This document shows, in pieces, positions 28,959 through 37,168 of a DNA stretch of 39,293 nucleotides. The notes below the pieces were generated by a model. It ran no database searches and had not been told where the DNA came from. It saw only the letters and a list, made by a program, of their open reading frames with translations. Each line of letters begins with the position of its first letter. The first letter of the stretch is position 1. The position numbers were made by a program, and so were the translations under genes. This DNA comes from Acidobacteriaceae bacterium (GTDB lineage Bacteria; Acidobacteriota; Terriglobia; Terriglobales; Acidobacteriaceae), in assembly GCA_027365415.1 (NCBI GenBank), contig DAHXNK010000012.1, positions 1 through 39,293 on the forward strand, in the 5' to 3' direction.

Positions 28959-31481
28959 TTACGATTGTATTTGCTTTCTAGACAAATCTGATTTCGCGTG
29001 AGAAGGACTGAGCGCCAGATCGATCAGAGTCCTCTGTTCCATTTCATGCGCTTTGCCGGAGCCGGTGGCTGGACTGGCGGCAGCCGAGCGTTGTACGCTG
29101 CGCACCTTCCGGTCAGAGAGGAGACGACGCAGGCGCGGCAAAACAAAGGAATACGCGCCCATATTCTTTGGCTCTTCCTGTACCCAGACCACCTCGCGTG
29201 CTTCGGGATGCGCGTCTACTGCCGCGCGCAACTCCGCCTCCGGCCAAGGGTACAACTGCTCGATGAACAAAACTCCCGTCGTGGAATCCTGCCGCTTCCT
29301 GCGCTCGGCGCGCAGCTCGTGTCCAATCTTTCCGGTACAAAGCAACAGGCGTTGCGCGCCCTGCAACTCCGTTTCAGGCAGAACATTGAGAAAACCTGGC
29401 CGAGCAAAATCCTGCATCGGAGAGAGCGCGTCGGGATGCCGCAACATACTCTTCGGAGTGAAAACAACCAGCGGCTTGCGCCACCTGCGCAGCGCCTGTC
29501 GGCGCAGAAGGTGGAAGTACTGGGCTGCGGTCGAAGGCTGGCAGATCTGCATATTGTCCCGCGCTGTCAGTTGCAGATATCGCTCAACGCGCGCGCTGGA
29601 GTGCTCCGGCCCCTGCCCTTCATACCCGTGCGGCAACAACAAAACAAGTCCGCTCAGCAATCCCCACTTGTCTTCGCCGGAAGAGAGAAACTGGTCGATA
29701 ATAATCTGCGCGCCGTTGGCAAAATCGCCAAATTGCGCCTCCCACATCACCAGAGCTTCGGGATAGTCGCGGCTATACCCGTACTCAAAACCCAACACGC
29801 CCGCTTCTGAGAGCAGCGAGTTGTAAACGTCAAACCGGGCCTGATCCTGGCTCAAATGATTGAGCGGAACAAATTTTTCTTCGTTCGCAATATCAATCAA
29901 AACGCTGTGCCGCTGGTTGAAGGTACCCCGCTGGCTGTCCTGCCCGCTGAGCCGCACCGGCGTGCCACGCATCAGCAACGATCCCAGCGCAACGGCCTCC
30001 GCCATGCCGTAGTCGAAAGCGCGCTCTCCCCTGCCCATCTCCGCGCGCTGCGCCAACAGCTTCTTGATCTTTGCGTGAATATGAAAACTCGCAGGATATG
30101 CTGTCAGCCTTTCTGCAATTTTGCTCAACTCCGCCGAAGAAAGCCCCGTCGCGACCTCATATTCCGGCAGGTATGGCCCACCTTTGTAGGCCGACCAATA
30201 CTCCGGCAAGTGCGCCAGCACAGCCCTTTTTTTCATCTGCTGGGCTTGTTGCAACGCCTGCTCGTACTCCGCCTGCAACGCCTGCGCGCGCGGCGCTGGA
30301 TCGACGCCGATCTGCCGCGCATAAATCTTGGACAGCGGTGGATGATCCTTGATTTTGGCGTAGCGCAACGGCTGCGTGATGGTTGGATCGTCAACTTCAC
30401 TGTGACCATGCCGCCGATATCCGATCAGGTCAATCACAACATCCGAGTGAAAGCGGAAACGATATTCCACCGCAAGCGTGGCAACGCGGATCACGGCATC
30501 CACGTCTTCCGCATTAACGTGAAAAATCGGCACATGCAGGCGTCGGGCAAGGTCGGAGGAGAAGCGGGAAGAGTTGTACTCCTCCGGCTCCGCCGTAAAT
30601 CCAATCAAATTGTTGACGATAATCTGGATGCCACCGCCCACCGAATAGCCTTCGATCCCACTCAGGTTCATCGTCTCTGCCCAGATACCCTGTCCCGCAA
30701 AGGCGGCATCGCCGTGAATGAGGATGGGCAGCACGCGATCCTGACCTGCTGCGCCAATCCGCGCCTGTCGGGCATAGGCTCGCCCAATGGCAACCGGATC
30801 GACCGCCTCCAGATGGCTGGGATTGGAGACCAGATGCAAGGCCATTTCGCCGCCCTGTCGCGTGGAAAAATCTCCTGTGGCTCCAATGTGATACTTCACG
30901 TCGCCGCCGCCGAGAATGCTGCGCGGATCGACATCCTCAAATCGGGAAAAAATATCTGCGGCAGACTTGCCGAGAGTGTTCACCATTACATTGAGTCGTC
31001 CTCGGTGGCTCATCGCCAGAACGGCTCTTTCCGCGCCCAGCTCACTGGCCCGGTTCAATACCTCGTCGAGAAAGGGAATGAGTGCCGTGACCCCTTCCAA
31101 CGAAAAGCGCTTGGTTCCGAGATAGCGCGCCTGAATGACCTGCTCCAAACTGTCGGCACGGAGCAGCAAGTCCAGCGCGCGCTCCGAATTTGGCGGTGGC
31201 GCGGCAGCCTCCAAATGTTCGGCCAGCCACTGTCGGCACGTGGAGTCAGCAATGTGCATGAACTCAACACCGAGGGTGCCGCAATAAACGGTGCGCGCTT
31301 CTTCGGCAAATGGCCCGCGCCTGTCCAATTCTGGCACAGGCTGCGGCGAGAGATATTGCCGCAGAGGATCAAGCTGCGCTTGCAGGTAGCCCCAGCGACG
31401 GAAGGCATCCCAAACCTGTTCGCGTGATAGAGAGGGAGATGTAGACGACGAAGATGGGGACATGGAGGGGATGACTGTCAA
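28959..31481 (-). CDS. sucA: 2-oxoglutarate dehydrogenase E1 component
   Basis: An 840-residue thiamine-diphosphate enzyme that decarboxylates 2-oxoglutarate in the TCA cycle. Recognised segments are VYCGTLGVEFMHI, KRFSLEGVTALIP, LAMSHRGRLNVMVN, GDVKYHIGATGDF, ILIHGDAAFAGQGIWAETMN (diphosphate-binding region), IDLIGYRRHGHSEVDDP, RLSGQDSQRGTFNQRH, LLPHGYEGQGPEHSSARVERYLQL and WVQEEPKNMGAY. It lacks roughly the first 85 residues of E. coli SucA, which contain the E2-binding segment, and begins with a Ser/Pro-rich stretch instead. The start given is a TTG with GAGG five bases upstream; an ATG at 31463 is the alternative but has no ribosome site. sucB is not adjacent. Tightly spaced genes follow (thiO two bp on). 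Confidence 0.95.
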   Translation of the reverse strand: MTVIPSMSPSSSSTSPSLSREQVWDAFRRWGYLQAQLDPLRQYLSPQPVPELDRRGPFAEEARTVYCGTLGVEFMHIADSTCRQWLAEHLEAAAPPPNSERALDLLLRADSLEQVIQARYLGTKRFSLEGVTALIPFLDEVLNRASELGAERAVLAMSHRGRLNVMVNTLGKSAADIFSRFEDVDPRSILGGGDVKYHIGATGDFSTRQGGEMALHLVSNPSHLEAVDPVAIGRAYARQARIGAAGQDRVLPILIHGDAAFAGQGIWAETMNLSGIEGYSVGGGIQIIVNNLIGFTAEPEEYNSSRFSSDLARRLHVPIFHVNAEDVDAVIRVATLAVEYRFRFHSDVVIDLIGYRRHGHSEVDDPTITQPLRYAKIKDHPPLSKIYARQIGVDPAPRAQALQAEYEQALQQAQQMKKRAVLAHLPEYWSAYKGGPYLPEYEVATGLSSAELSKIAERLTAYPASFHIHAKIKKLLAQRAEMGRGERAFDYGMAEAVALGSLLMRGTPVRLSGQDSQRGTFNQRHSVLIDIANEEKFVPLNHLSQDQARFDVYNSLLSEAGVLGFEYGYSRDYPEALVMWEAQFGDFANGAQIIIDQFLSSGEDKWGLLSGLVLLLPHGYEGQGPEHSSARVERYLQLTARDNMQICQPSTAAQYFHLLRRQALRRWRKPLVVFTPKSMLRHPDALSPMQDFARPGFLNVLPETELQGAQRLLLCTGKIGHELRAERRKRQDSTTGVLFIEQLYPWPEAELRAAVDAHPEAREVVWVQEEPKNMGAYSFVLPRLRRLLSDRKVRSVQRSAAASPATGSGKAHEMEQRTLIDLALSPSHAKSDLSRKQIQS

Positions 31482-31738
31482 TTCTGCCTCGCCTCTTATT
31501 TTAGTCGCAGCGCAGGGAGAAGCGAAGGACAGATTGCGGAGTTGAAGAAAAATGCCAATCTGGGAATTTTTCCCAAGGCGACATTCTCTGTCTACTTTTC
31601 GCCCATTTATAGATAGCTTTCTACTTCCTCTAGGGAAAAATCGCGATCATACTTGGGCCTGTACGGTGTCCATGAAATCGACCGCTCCAGATTTTCTTGA
31701 ACGGGCCGATATCATCCTGTGACTCCTGGAGATGCATC

Positions 31739-34700
31739 ATGACGTGGTCATGTCCCCGCTTCGTAGCCTTTCGCCGCCTTTTCTTTCTTTTCCTCTTCAC
31801 GCTGGCACCGCTTTGCACGTTGGAGGCGTTGAGCGCTCCAGTGGCGTTGTTGCAACAGATCAATCACATTGCTGGAATCGGCGCGCCTGGATTTTCTGGC
31901 GATGGCGCCGCTGCAACCACTGCTGCAGTCAATCTGCCGCAAGGGGTCGCGTTGGATGGCGGAGGAAATCTGTATATCGCCGACACAGCGAACAATCGGA
32001 TCCGCCGGGTGGATGTGGTTACAGGCATCATTACAACTGTGGTCGGCAATGGGCAACAGGGATATGCCGGAGATGGCGCTCCGGCAATCACGGCGCAACT
32101 GAACCATCCAGCAGGCATTGCCGTTGATGCGTACGGCAATCTTTATATTGCGGATACCGGCAACAGCGTGATCCGCAAGGTAGCGGCGGCGACGGGAGAG
32201 ATTGCAACCATTGCTGGCAATGGCACAGCCGGATACGCAGGCGATGGCGGTTTGGCCATAACAGCGGAATTAAATCTGCCCGCTGCGCTTGCCGTGGACG
32301 CAACGGGAAACCTCTTTATCGCCGACAGCGCAAACAACCGTGTCCGCCGCGTCGATGCGATATCCGGCCATATCACGCTGTATGCGGGCAATGGTTCCAC
32401 CACCTATAACGGCGATGGCATCGCTGCCACGCAGGCCTCCCTTGCCAACCCCCAGGGGGTTGCGCTGGATCCATCGGAAAATCTTTATCTGACGGACACG
32501 GGGCACAATCTCGTCCGCGAGGTCGTGGCCAGTACGGGGGAGATTCAGATCGTCGCTGGAACCGCAGGCCAGCCGGGCGGTTTTGGCGGCGATGGCGGGC
32601 CAGCCACCAGCGCGCTTTTGAATGCTCCCACCGGATTGACGCTGGATACAAGCGGCAACCTATACATTTCCGACAGCGCCAATGCGCGCATCCGCGAAGT
32701 TTCCGCCGGAACGATTACGACGCTGGCGGGCAATGGAACGGAGGGGTTCAACAATACCGATGGCGCGCTGGCAACCACGGCGCAGGTGAATCATCCATCC
32801 GGGCTAATCGTGGATGCCGGGGATGCCGTGTATGTGGCCGATACCGCCAACAATGCGGTACGCCTCATCTCCGACGGTCGCCATTTTTCTATTGCGGCGC
32901 TTTCTCTCACTACCCCGGTCACGCGGTATCTCTATTTGCAGATCAACTCGTCGCTTACGCTGAACACGCTGAGCGTTTCCATTGGCGAGGCGCAAAAAAA
33001 TGAGTTCAGCCTCAGTACGATCAGCACACCTCCGGCGTTTTCCATCGGCACGCTGACAGCCTGCGCAGCCAATGGCGCGTATAGCGTTGGCGCGATCTGC
33101 ATTGTGCCGCTGACCTTTGCGCCGGGATATCCGGGAGAACGCTCTGCCGCGCTCAGCGTGAACACCAACGCAGGCACGGAGATGTATGGCTTGTCCGGCG
33201 CAGGGCTGGGGCCGGAGACGGTGCTTTCTCCGGGAATCATCACTAGTATTTTAACCACCTCGTCCGGCCAGCCGACGTATGAGCAGTTGGCAATCGACGC
33301 GCAGGGCGATGTGTATGTTGCCAACAAAATGAACAACCAGATTGATGTATGGTGCGCGGGCATCAATGCCAGCAATGGTTGCGCCAGTAGCGGCTCCTCC
33401 GATGTGTTTGTCGGTAGCAGCGACGCCATCGTCAACGCAACACTCAACGCGCCAACTGCGGTCGCGCTGGATGCAGCAGAGAATCTCTACATTGCCAACA
33501 GCGGAGCCAACAACATTCTGCGGGTGGATGCAGCCACCCATGCCGTGACTACGGTAGCTGGCAATGGCACGGCAGGGTACAACGGAGATGGTGGCGCGGC
33601 AACCAGCGCCGCACTCCATACCCCCAGCGGCATTGCCGCAACCGCAGATGGAACCCTGTACATCGCTGACACGGGAAACAATGTGGCGCGCCGCGTGGAT
33701 GCAGTCACGGGCGTCATCACCACCGTTGCTGGAATCGCCGGGCCGGGTGGATACAGTGGCGATGGCGGTTTGGCGACCCAGGCCATGCTGAACAATCCCT
33801 TCGGCGTGACGCTGGGCGACCATCGCCACCTCTACATTGCGGATACCAACAATAGCGTCATTCGCAGCGTCGATCCTGTAACGGAAATCATCCGCACAGT
33901 TGCAGGCACAGGCGGCGTGGCGGGATTTTCTGGCGATGGTGGCGTGGCGACAAGTGCCTTGCTGGCCTTTCCGCTGGCCGTGGTCGCCGATGCTGCGAGC
34001 AACCTGTACATTGCAGATACGGGCAATGCGCGTATCCGCCGCGTGGATGCAGCCAACGGCACCATCGAAACCATTGCCGGTTCAAATCAGCTAGGCTTTG
34101 CCGGAGATGGAGGAGCCTCCACGCTGGCGGAATTGGCCGCTCCGAGCGGCGTGGGCATGGATGCGCTGGGGCAAGTTGTGCTGGCGGATCAGACCGACAG
34201 CGCTGTGCGTAGCATTACCGCTCTGCCGCCTGCGCCGCTCAGCTTTGGCAATGTTGCAGTGGGCTGCGGCATCTCCGCGCCGCAAACGGTGGAACTGGCG
34301 AATGTCGGCAATGCGTCGCTGAAGATAACGGCTCTAACTGCCCCAACGGATTTTCCGCTGGTCAACAGCAACGCGAATACCTGCGTGGCCAATGTACCGC
34401 GATCCTCTGGCAGTGTCTGCGCTATGACCTTTGCCTTTGCGCCAACGGTTCCCGGAAGTCTTCAGGAAACGGCCAGCGTGACCGACAATACGTTGGATAT
34501 TCCAGGGGCTGTGCATTCAATCACTATGAATGGCATCAGCCAGCCGCTGGCTGTGATCGCAACCACGACAACCGTGACGGCCACTCCTGACTACTTGGCC
34601 TATGGCGCTCCGGTCGTTCTGACTGCCACCGTGACCAGCGCGCAGGGGCCAGTTCCATTCGGAGTGGTGCTGTTTTCCATCAATAGTCTTGTTGTGGGCA

Positions 34701-35707
34701 GCGCGGCGCTGAATGGCGCGGGCGTGGCCAGCTTGACCATCCCCGCCGCTCCAACAGGGGCGAACCTGCAGGTGATGGCCAACCATCCCCAGCAATGCAA
34801 CTACGGCCCAAGCGTGGCGCTGACCAACATGACGGTGGTTCCAGCGGCCACGCAGACCACGCTGATCGCCTCTGTCGCGCAGGTTCTCTATGGCCAGTCG
34901 ATGACGCTGGAGGCTATCGTTACGCCCGTCACCAGTGGCATCCCCACCGGCGAGGTTGTTTTCATGGATGGTTCGTCGCAGATTGGACAAGCTACGCTGG
35001 ACAGTGCTGGATATGCGACTGTTGTGTTGAATCAGCAGGCGCTGCCCCTTGGCCTGAACACCTTCACCGCGCAATACCTTGGCGACCCAAACTATATTTC
35101 TTCCACCTCCAACTCCGTCGGAGTCACTGTTTCCGATGCCTCGTTGCAGATGGACATGCATCCCACGCAGGTGCAACTGTCCGCTGGAGCCAGCGAACAA
35201 ATCCAGATCACGCTGACGCCGCTCCACGGCTTCGACCAGACGGTCACGCTTTCCTGCGCCGGGCTGGTTGCAGGCGCGGAGTGCATCTTTGCCCCGGCGA
35301 CCATCGCGTTCAATGCGCAGTCGCAGCCTCAGCAGATCACATTGACCATCCGGTCGAACCTTTTGGCTGTAGCGGGCATGCCCTTTAGCTCTGGCCGATG
35401 GATGCCGCTGGGCTGGCTGATGCTGGTACTCACCGTGCTGGCCGCAGCGCTGCTGCAACGAGCGCGCAAACAGGCAGACGCAGCGGGACGCAAAGTTGTA
35501 CGTGGGCCGTATGGACACAGGGGACGGAGTGGATGGATGCTGGTGGCGATTCTGTGTCTGGGAGGGTGTGCCAGCCTAGCGTCACTGACCGGGTGTAGTG
35601 GAAACGCGCCGCCGCCGCCGATCTACAGCACGGTGATGGTACAGGCCAGCACCCCATCGCAGGGAGTTTTGGCTCAATGGGTGTTGCAGGTGGCTATGGC
35701 GCAGTAG
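31739..35707 (+). CDS. Giant secreted NHL-repeat, ASH and Ig-like domain protein
   Basis: A 1322-residue exported protein. The ATG at 31739 follows GGAG by seven bases, and residues 1-30 form a signal peptide (RLFFLFLFTLAPLCTLEALSA). A first block of about six NHL repeats (for example NLYIADTANNRIRRVD, then TVVGNGQQGYAGDG) runs to about residue 380. A domain resembling ASPM/SPD-2/Hydin (ASH) follows, then a second NHL block (about 500-820), another ASH-like domain beginning PLSFGNVAVGCG, two Ig-like repeats starting TTTVTATPDYLAYG and QTTLIASVAQVLYG, and a third beta domain. The C-terminus has one membrane helix (WLMLVLTVLAAALL), a basic stretch, and a second hydrophobic segment ending in LASLTGCSG. 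This architecture is common in acidobacteria. A surface-binding or carbohydrate-related role is possible but unproven. Confidence 0.9.
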   Translation: MTWSCPRFVAFRRLFFLFLFTLAPLCTLEALSAPVALLQQINHIAGIGAPGFSGDGAAATTAAVNLPQGVALDGGGNLYIADTANNRIRRVDVVTGIITTVVGNGQQGYAGDGAPAITAQLNHPAGIAVDAYGNLYIADTGNSVIRKVAAATGEIATIAGNGTAGYAGDGGLAITAELNLPAALAVDATGNLFIADSANNRVRRVDAISGHITLYAGNGSTTYNGDGIAATQASLANPQGVALDPSENLYLTDTGHNLVREVVASTGEIQIVAGTAGQPGGFGGDGGPATSALLNAPTGLTLDTSGNLYISDSANARIREVSAGTITTLAGNGTEGFNNTDGALATTAQVNHPSGLIVDAGDAVYVADTANNAVRLISDGRHFSIAALSLTTPVTRYLYLQINSSLTLNTLSVSIGEAQKNEFSLSTISTPPAFSIGTLTACAANGAYSVGAICIVPLTFAPGYPGERSAALSVNTNAGTEMYGLSGAGLGPETVLSPGIITSILTTSSGQPTYEQLAIDAQGDVYVANKMNNQIDVWCAGINASNGCASSGSSDVFVGSSDAIVNATLNAPTAVALDAAENLYIANSGANNILRVDAATHAVTTVAGNGTAGYNGDGGAATSAALHTPSGIAATADGTLYIADTGNNVARRVDAVTGVITTVAGIAGPGGYSGDGGLATQAMLNNPFGVTLGDHRHLYIADTNNSVIRSVDPVTEIIRTVAGTGGVAGFSGDGGVATSALLAFPLAVVADAASNLYIADTGNARIRRVDAANGTIETIAGSNQLGFAGDGGASTLAELAAPSGVGMDALGQVVLADQTDSAVRSITALPPAPLSFGNVAVGCGISAPQTVELANVGNASLKITALTAPTDFPLVNSNANTCVANVPRSSGSVCAMTFAFAPTVPGSLQETASVTDNTLDIPGAVHSITMNGISQPLAVIATTTTVTATPDYLAYGAPVVLTATVTSAQGPVPFGVVLFSINSLVVGSAALNGAGVASLTIPAAPTGANLQVMANHPQQCNYGPSVALTNMTVVPAATQTTLIASVAQVLYGQSMTLEAIVTPVTSGIPTGEVVFMDGSSQIGQATLDSAGYATVVLNQQALPLGLNTFTAQYLGDPNYISSTSNSVGVTVSDASLQMDMHPTQVQLSAGASEQIQITLTPLHGFDQTVTLSCAGLVAGAECIFAPATIAFNAQSQPQQITLTIRSNLLAVAGMPFSSGRWMPLGWLMLVLTVLAAALLQRARKQADAAGRKVVRGPYGHRGRSGWMLVAILCLGGCASLASLTGCSGNAPPPPIYSTVMVQASTPSQGVLAQWVLQVAMAQ

Positions 35708-35741
35708 GAGCAAAGGAATCTCTGCATAGGTCGGAGATGCC

Positions 35742-35793
35742 TTAGGGTGTGTTCCCACTATCCGGACGGCAGCGTAGTGGGAACACACCCTAA
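35742..35793. repeat. Perfect 19-bp inverted repeat between convergent genes
   Basis: TTAGGGTGTGTTCCCACTA (35742-35760) is perfectly complementary to 35775-35793, around a 14-base loop. It lies after the giant-protein gene and overlaps the stop codon of the TPR-like gene (35790-35792). There is no T tract on either side, so a classical intrinsic terminator is uncertain. It could be a terminator for convergent transcripts, an mRNA-stabilising structure, or a copy of a dispersed palindromic element. Confidence 0.8.
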
Positions 35794-36395
35794 TGTTTCT
35801 TGGCGCACTTCTTGGAATCACGCAGCATTTTCTGGGCTTCTTTCGCGTGCTTTCCATCGGGATAGAGCTGTAAATATGTCTTGTATTGTGCGAGCGCTTC
35901 GGCGGTCTTGTCCTGCATACAATCGGCCTGGGCTACGCCAAAGAGCGCGGTTTCATCGAGAGAATTGAATTGCAAAACATCTTTGTACCGCAGATATGCT
36001 CCGCGGTAATTCCAATCTTTCATGTAAAAATCGGCGGTGCTCAGATCGTCTTTGATGCGGCCTGCCGGATTGAGATCCCGTGTAAATTCATCCTCGCGCC
36101 CATGCCGCTTGATGATGGTCGTCTCTCCCAAGTCCTTCGCGGGCATCGCCGCGTTGCTGGAACTGATGCCCGGCGGAGGCAGCAGATGGAGCGGCTGCTG
36201 GCTCACCGACGGGGTTGCTCCCAGATTATCTCGCTTGGCCGCCGCCGCTGACTGCGCCTCTGGAAAGGGATTGTCATTCGCCGTGGAGGAAGGCTTCGAC
36301 GGCGGCGGGTTGGTTCCACTTTGCTGGCAGAGAAGCGCCGTTGGAATTCCGAGCAAAAAAATTGCCAGCCATCGAATTGCAATCCGCGTTGCCAT
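35790..36395 (-). CDS. Secreted TPR-like protein of unknown function
   Basis: A 201-residue protein. Residues 1-25 are a signal peptide (IRWLAIFLLGIPTALLCQQ). A Pro/Ser/Asn-rich disordered stretch follows to about residue 100. The last 85 residues form helical repeats of the tetratricopeptide type: ADFYMKDWNYRGAYLRYKDV, then TALFGVAQADCMQDKTAEAL and YLQLYPDGKHAKEAQKML. The second unit resembles the C-terminal part of BamD- and YbgF-like outer-membrane assembly proteins, though no firm assignment is possible. I chose the ATG at 36395 because it precedes the signal peptide directly; the frame allows a longer start at 36440. The stop lies inside a 19-bp inverted repeat. It diverges from the SET-domain gene. 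Confidence 0.75.
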   Translation of the reverse strand: MATRIAIRWLAIFLLGIPTALLCQQSGTNPPPSKPSSTANDNPFPEAQSAAAAKRDNLGATPSVSQQPLHLLPPPGISSSNAAMPAKDLGETTIIKRHGREDEFTRDLNPAGRIKDDLSTADFYMKDWNYRGAYLRYKDVLQFNSLDETALFGVAQADCMQDKTAEALAQYKTYLQLYPDGKHAKEAQKMLRDSKKCAKKH

Positions 36396-36466
36396 ACATC
36401 TACTAGAATGCCACGAACTCCCCAGCAAGACTTGTTCCAAGGGGGCGCAAAGAGCCGCAAAAGCGC

Positions 36467-36475
36467 TGCTATACT
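36467..36475 (+). promoter_or_regulatory. Candidate extended -10 promoter for the SET-domain gene
   Basis: TGCTATACT matches an extended -10 element (TGn plus TATACT, 36470-36475), about 85 bp upstream of the SET-domain start. No good -35 hexamer is visible at the expected distance, which is tolerated for extended -10 promoters. This is a guess from one hexamer. Confidence 0.3.
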
Positions 36476-36560
36476 CATAGGGATCTTTGCCACTTCTCCC
36501 TAGGTTGTTTCCCTGGAGTTTTTCTGGGGGGATTGTTTCTGAGAATGGATTCCGAACATC

Positions 36561-37061
36561 ATGGGTTTAATCATTCGCTCCTCCGCCATCCATGCCGCAG
36601 GCTGCTACACCACGCAGCCGATTGCCAAAGGCGCGCTCGTCGTCGAGTACACCGGGCCGCGCATTCACAAAGATCAGGCCGACATCAAGTATGAAAATAG
36701 TTTCGTCACCTATCTGTTTGGCATCGGAGATGGCACAACGGTTATCGACGGACATGGCACGGCCATGTTTATCAATCACTCCTGCAATCCCAATTGCGAG
36801 ACTGAAGAGATCAATGGCCGGGTTTGGATTACCGCCATTCGCAAGATTGCCGCTGGAGAAGAATTGACCTACGATTACAACCTCTACGATGGCGAAGAGG
36901 ATGAGGCCCGCTGCAACTGCGGCGCACGCGAGTGTCGCAAGACAATGTATTCCGTGGATGAGATTCGACAGCGCAAGCGAGCGGTTTCTAGGAAATCCTC
37001 CGCGCGCAAACGGAAAGCGGCAAAAACATCGGAGAAGGCCGCGCGGCAACGCAGTCGATAG
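36561..37061 (+). CDS. SET-domain protein lysine methyltransferase-like, with post-SET cysteines and a basic tail
   Basis: A 166-residue protein with an essentially complete SET domain. The N-terminal strands are GLIIRSSAIHAAGCYTTQPI, the S-adenosylmethionine/pseudoknot motif is FINHSCNPNCE near residue 71-81, and GEELTYDYNLY near 101 carries the catalytic tyrosine region. A post-SET CNCGARECR (near 117) could bind zinc as in eukaryotic enzymes. Residues 138-166 are a Lys/Arg/Ala/Ser-rich tail (KRAVSRKSSARKRKAAKTSE) resembling histone H1-like or nucleoid-protein tails. It probably methylates lysines on a protein; the substrate is unknown. The pre-SET region is absent, as in other small bacterial SET proteins. 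The ATG has only a weak ribosome site. It lies 107 bp ahead of dnaX in the same direction. Confidence 0.92.
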   Translation: MGLIIRSSAIHAAGCYTTQPIAKGALVVEYTGPRIHKDQADIKYENSFVTYLFGIGDGTTVIDGHGTAMFINHSCNPNCETEEINGRVWITAIRKIAAGEELTYDYNLYDGEEDEARCNCGARECRKTMYSVDEIRQRKRAVSRKSSARKRKAAKTSEKAARQRSR

Positions 37062-37168
37062 GTGTTTCCACCTAGCATTTCCTGTGTGGGGCGGCGGCGA
37101 TACAATGGGGCTATTGCCTGTTTGGCCCAGCGTACAAGTTTGGCTTAGCGTAGATTTTTAAGATCAAT

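Noticed and set aside
29856-31427. 523-residue open frame antisense to sucA
   Set aside because: It mirrors a conserved TCA-cycle gene, has no recognisable motif or ribosome site, and is a codon-bias shadow.
31476-31481. TTGACA at the sucA 5' end read as a -35 box
   Set aside because: No -10 hexamer lies at suitable spacing and the site is within the likely coding start (TTG start codon).
31900-34150. Regularly spaced GGCGATGG-type repeats suggesting a CRISPR or satellite
   Set aside because: They are the coding repeats of NHL units (GDG turns), are imperfect and stay in frame.
34517-35518. 333-residue open frame antisense to the giant secreted protein
   Set aside because: It is low-complexity His/Arg/Gln-rich translation of the opposite strand of repeat domains.
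37062-37168. Possible 4.5S RNA gene ahead of dnaX, as seen in some bacteria
   Set aside because: No long base-paired core or the conserved GGAA tetraloop arrangement could be recognised in 107 bp.
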